This document shows, one piece after another, positions 61,128 to 64,000 of a stretch of 64,000 nt of DNA (position 1 is the stretch's first letter; the number at the start of each line of letters is the position of its first letter). Source of the DNA: Cellulomonas sp. (GTDB lineage Bacteria > Actinomycetota > Actinomycetes > Actinomycetales > Cellulomonadaceae); the NCBI RefSeq assembly GCF_015234515.1, contig NZ_JADGMY010000023.1, positions 392,444 to 456,443 of the forward strand, given 5' to 3'. The notes beneath the pieces are model-generated. The model was not told the origin of the DNA and did no database searches. It saw only the letters and a program-made list of their open reading frames with translations. The position numbers and the translations under genes are program-made.

Positions 61128-61793
61128 TCAGGGCTCCGGGCGCACGGTCTGCTGCAGGAAGGCCAGCACCGCGGCGACGCGGTTGTTGGCACCGGGCGGC
61201 AGGTCGAGCAGCCGGTAGATGTGGCTCAGGTGCGCCTCGACGGCCTTGGGTGAGATGTCGAGCGCGTTGGCGACGGCGTCGTTGCTCTGCCCTTGCGCGA
61301 CGAGCTGCAGCACCCGGAACTGCGCGGCGGACAGCCGGGCCAGCGGCGTGTCCGCCATCGCGACGGACCGGTCGACCAGCGCGGGGTCGATCACGACCTG
61401 CCCGCGCGCGACAGCCGCGAGCGCCCGGACCAGCTCACCCGGCTGGGCGGACGAGCGCTTCGACAGGTAGCTCCACGGCGTCGGTGCCTCCGCGCTCACC
61501 GAGCGGACCAGCGCGAGCATGTTGTAGTTGGAGATGAGCAGGATCCGCAGCCGCGGGTCCCGTTGCTGCAGCGACCTGCCCAGGGCGATCCCGTTGCCGT
61601 CTCCCAGGTCGATGTCGAGGACCGCGACGTCCACCTCGCCCGGGCCCACCTCGCTCAGCGCCTCGGCGTGCCCGGCGGCGGTGGCCACGACGTCGATGCC
61701 CGGGTGCCGCGCCAGCAGCGCCTCGAGGAGGCCGCGCAGCATCGCCTCGTCCTCCACGACGGCCACGCGCAGCGGGCGGCCCCCCGTGCTCAC
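61128..61793 (-). CDS. NarL/LuxR-type response regulator
   Basis: 221 aa. The receiver has VVEDEAMLRGLLEALLARHP and the phospho-Asp in VDVAVLDIDLGDGNGIALGR. The HTH is LSAAQFRVLQLVAQGQSNDA followed by VANALDISPKAVEAHLSHIY. GTG 61793 overlaps the histidine-kinase gene (GTGA), so the two form one two-component system. Confidence 0.9.
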   Translation of the reverse strand: MSTGGRPLRVAVVEDEAMLRGLLEALLARHPGIDVVATAAGHAEALSEVGPGEVDVAVLDIDLGDGNGIALGRSLQQRDPRLRILLISNYNMLALVRSVSAEAPTPWSYLSKRSSAQPGELVRALAAVARGQVVIDPALVDRSVAMADTPLARLSAAQFRVLQLVAQGQSNDAVANALDISPKAVEAHLSHIYRLLDLPPGANNRVAAVLAFLQQTVRPEP

Positions 61794-62998
61794 GGCGTGC
61801 GCCCGTCGTCCGACCCGACCCTCAGGGGCAGCCGTGCCGTCAGCCTCGCCCCCCCGTCGGGCCCGGGCAGGAGCGTGAGGTCGCCGTCACGCGCCAGCAC
61901 CCGGGCTCGCAGCGCCGCCAGTCCCGAGAGGCGGGGCGGGTCGTCGGGCAGGCCGGACCCGTCGTCGTCGACGCGGACCCGGGCGGCACCGGGCTCGTGC
62001 GGACTCGCCCCGCGGTCCGCGCCCAGGGTGACCCAGATGTTGCGGGCGTCCCCGTGCCGCACGGCGTTGGCCGCGCCCTCCTCGACGATCAGGTACAGCA
62101 GCATGCGGTCCGCCGCCGCCAGCCCCTGCCCGACGTACAGCGGCTCGGCACCGGGCTCGTACGCGACGTGCATGCGGACGGACGGCGGCAGGCGGTCGGC
62201 GGCGAGCAGGAGCGCCGACGGCAGGTCGACGTCGGCCGCCAGGGGGTAGAGCTGGTGCGCGACGGCGCGCACCTCGGACTCCCGGATGTCGTCCAGGGTC
62301 GCGGACAGCTCGGTCAGGGACCGGGCGAGGTCCGCCTCGCCGGCGCGGGAGAGGTCGTCGCGGATCTCCTCGATCTCGCGGTTGACCAGGACCATGCGCT
62401 GCTGCAGGCCGCCGTGCAGCCGGCGCGATATCTCCCGGCGGACCCGCAGCTCCTCCTGCTCGAGCTGCCGGCGGGCACGCTCGGCGCGCAGCGCCTCGCG
62501 GATGCGTAGACGCTCCTCGGCGCGGATCCGACGTCGGGTGCCGACGACGTACATCGCGGCACCGATCACGACGGCCGCCTGGCTCGACCCCACCACGGTC
62601 TCGACCACCCCGAACACCGGTGGCAGGCCGTCGGGCAGCCCGAGGGCCACGGCGCCGATGCGGGCCACGCCGATCATCGCGCCGAGCGCCACGGCCAGCA
62701 CGGCGCGCCGCCACACCGGCCAGCGCAGCACCGGCAGCCGCTGCAGGACGGCCCCGGCGACCGCCCCGGCGACCGTCATGCCGCCGAAGGCCAGGGCCAG
62801 GAGCCGCAGCGTGGTCGTCTCGTCGGGCCGCACCGCCTCGCCGCGTCCGATCGACACGATGTCGTCGATCGTCCAGGGCAGGACGTCCACGGCCGAGCCC
62901 ACGGCGAGCATCGTGATGCCCAGCACGACGAGGCGGACGAGCAGATCGTGCTCGTCCGCGCCCCTGCCCCGATCGACCTGCGGCGTGTGGTCGCTCAC
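61790..62998 (-). CDS. Sensor histidine kinase (NarX/DesK type)
   Basis: 402 aa. Four N-terminal membrane helices, a coiled linker (RRRIRAEERLRIREALRAER), a HisKA_3 domain with the phospho-His in EISRRLHGGLQQRMVLV and an HATPase domain (EEGAANAVRHGDARNIWVTL, then RVRVDDDGSGLPDD). The usual D after HisKA_3's H-box is G (LHGG). It phosphorylates the adjacent response regulator. The signal is unknown, but an envelope signal is plausible from the sortase neighbours. Confidence 0.9.
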   Translation of the reverse strand: MSDHTPQVDRGRGADEHDLLVRLVVLGITMLAVGSAVDVLPWTIDDIVSIGRGEAVRPDETTTLRLLALAFGGMTVAGAVAGAVLQRLPVLRWPVWRRAVLAVALGAMIGVARIGAVALGLPDGLPPVFGVVETVVGSSQAAVVIGAAMYVVGTRRRIRAEERLRIREALRAERARRQLEQEELRVRREISRRLHGGLQQRMVLVNREIEEIRDDLSRAGEADLARSLTELSATLDDIRESEVRAVAHQLYPLAADVDLPSALLLAADRLPPSVRMHVAYEPGAEPLYVGQGLAAADRMLLYLIVEEGAANAVRHGDARNIWVTLGADRGASPHEPGAARVRVDDDGSGLPDDPPRLSGLAALRARVLARDGDLTLLPGPDGGARLTARLPLRVGSDDGRTP

Positions 62999-63059
62999 GC
63001 CTCATCGTGACACCGGGGCCGGGCGGCGGCGCGGCGTGCCCCCCGGCGTCGCGGTGCCC

Positions 63060-63701
63060 CTACGCCCGGACGGCGTGCAGCACCAGGTTCTCGGCGGCGT
63101 GCCCGGTCGCGTCGCTGCGCTGCAGGCACGTGATCACCACGAGCCGGTCGCCGCCGTCGGGCAGGGCTCCCCAGATGTCCTGCGACCGTGCGGCCTGGGC
63201 CTTGCCGAGCACCTCGGCGCGCTCGACGACGTACCTCACGCCGTCGACCACGAGCTCGGCGCCGGGCTGCACGAGCACGGCCGGGTCGGCCGAGCCCGGC
63301 TCGAAGAACGCGTTGCCGGGCGCCCGCCCGGAGCGCACGGCGTGCAGGGCCACGACCAGCGGCCGGGTGCCCTGCGGCGTCACGCGGTCCGGGTCGCGCA
63401 GCACGAACGCGTCGGTGAACGTGGGCGGGTTGAGCGTGCCGCCGGTGACCGTCATCTCGACGAGCGGGACGTCGACGCCGTGCGCGGGCGCGACGAAGCG
63501 GCCACCGGTGGCGCGCAGGTCGGCACCCTCGGTGTCGGGCGTCGCCTCCACGACGACGGGGCGCCCGTCGAGGTCCGGCAACGCCGCCGTGGCGCCGCCG
63601 CTCGTGAGCCCCGTGACCATCAGCACGGCAGCGGCCACGAGGGCGGCGGCCGTCCCGGTCGTCCGCGCGACGTGCCACGCCCGTCTACGGGCGGGCGGCA
63701 T
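63060..63701 (-). CDS. Sortase (class E/F-like)
   Basis: 213 aa. An N-terminal membrane anchor (AAALVAAAVLMVTGLTSGGA) precedes a sortase fold: catalytic His in LVVALHAVRSGRAPGNAFFE, catalytic Cys in VVITCLQR and the Arg in QR. It cleaves a sorting signal and links the protein to the cell envelope; the LARTA-type protein at 60224-61018 is the likely substrate. It overlaps the signal-peptidase gene by 17 bp. Confidence 0.85.
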   Translation of the reverse strand: MPPARRRAWHVARTTGTAAALVAAAVLMVTGLTSGGATAALPDLDGRPVVVEATPDTEGADLRATGGRFVAPAHGVDVPLVEMTVTGGTLNPPTFTDAFVLRDPDRVTPQGTRPLVVALHAVRSGRAPGNAFFEPGSADPAVLVQPGAELVVDGVRYVVERAEVLGKAQAARSQDIWGALPDGGDRLVVITCLQRSDATGHAAENLVLHAVRA

Positions 63702-64000
63702 CGCGTGCCTCCTCGCGGTCGCGGCGCGGCGTGGCGACCATGACGACGCCGTACACGACGAGCCCGACGCCCACGGCGGCGGCGACGTACGGGCCCCACG
63801 CCCCGTGCGTGACGTGGCCGACGAGCGGCACGGTGTACACGACCCGGCCCATCACCTGCTCGGGCACGACCGGCGCGTCGGCGTGCTCGTTGGCGTCGCC
63901 CTGGGTGACGAAGCCGGCGAGCCCGTCGGCGCCGCGCGTGATGCCGACGACGCGGTGGGTGACCAGGGTCGGGTCGTCCGACTCCGGCTGCACCGTCACG
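63685..64000 (-). CDS. Signal peptidase I-like protein (partial)
   Basis: The gene runs off the window's right edge. VTHRVVGITRGADGLAGFVT, QGDANEHADAPVVPEQVMGR and VVYTVPLVGHV match the C-terminal half of SipW/ER-type signal peptidase I, with VTQGDAN the conserved box. A C-terminal membrane helix (YVAAAVGVGLVVYGVVMVAT) follows. The catalytic Ser and its box should lie in the missing 5' part. It may process the adjacent surface protein. Confidence 0.8.
   Translation of the reverse strand, partial: VTVQPESDDPTLVTHRVVGITRGADGLAGFVTQGDANEHADAPVVPEQVMGRVVYTVPLVGHVTHGAWGPYVAAAVGVGLVVYGVVMVATPRRDREEARDAARP

Overview
The window is GC-rich, densely coded DNA from an actinomycete. A secreted glucuronoyl esterase with a Pro/Thr linker and a family-2 carbohydrate-binding module, frequent GTG starts and 4-bp ATGA/GTGA gene overlaps point to Cellulomonas or a close cellulolytic relative. 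That assignment is inference. I saw no rRNA, tRNA, CRISPR array or insertion sequence.

Left arm (1-16.4 kb). It opens with a cluster of palindromic repeats, then the CE15-CBM2 esterase with a LacI-type operator upstream. Housekeeping and accessory genes follow: a DUF2236 oxygenase-like protein, GyrI-like and VOC proteins, DinB with a divergent WYL regulator, a FAD-binding fragment, a DUF4153 membrane protein, the lysG/lysE pair, a MacB-type ABC exporter with a TetR regulator, a quinone oxidoreductase broken by a +1 frameshift, and a CPA2 antiporter.

Central biosynthetic locus (about 16.5-53.9 kb). A LuxR regulator, a TetR regulator and a DrrAB-like exporter precede a translationally coupled assembly line at 20227-39601. 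It reads FAAL-ACP-Cy-A-PCP, then KS-AT-ACP-Cy-A-PCP-C(degenerate), acyl-CoA dehydrogenase, type II thioesterase, C-PCP-R (reductive release) and a free-standing A protein. Specificity pockets read by eye are Cys-like, Cys-like and Thr-like. The inferred product is a lipid-capped, malonate-extended bis-thiazoline ending in a Thr-derived aldehyde or alcohol.

The same operon ends in a 90-aa peptide gene followed by a strong terminator. A homologous 89-aa peptide gene lies 11 kb downstream and also ends at a strong terminator. Between the two peptides are an HTTM membrane protein, an ABC half-transporter, an alpha/beta hydrolase, a small FAPNP-motif protein, a LuxR regulator, a DCC thiol-oxidoreductase, a flavin-dependent halogenase-like protein, an S33-like secreted hydrolase that lacks its nucleophile serine, an O-methyltransferase and a membrane protein/winged-helix pair. 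A convergent pair of M16 peptidase subunits (one with HxxEH, one without) follows peptide 2. This looks like a thiotemplate cluster merged with a RiPP-like peptide system and is the best candidate here for an undescribed system.

Right arm (54-64 kb). It holds a DUF2975/XRE pair behind a readable promoter, a methyltransferase, a GH13 amylase, a class II amidotransferase, a phosphofructokinase with an unusual nucleotide loop, a YnfA-type membrane protein and an ASCH-like protein. It ends with a surface-protein block: a secreted protein with a LARTA-type sorting tail, a two-component system, a sortase, and a signal peptidase truncated by the window edge.
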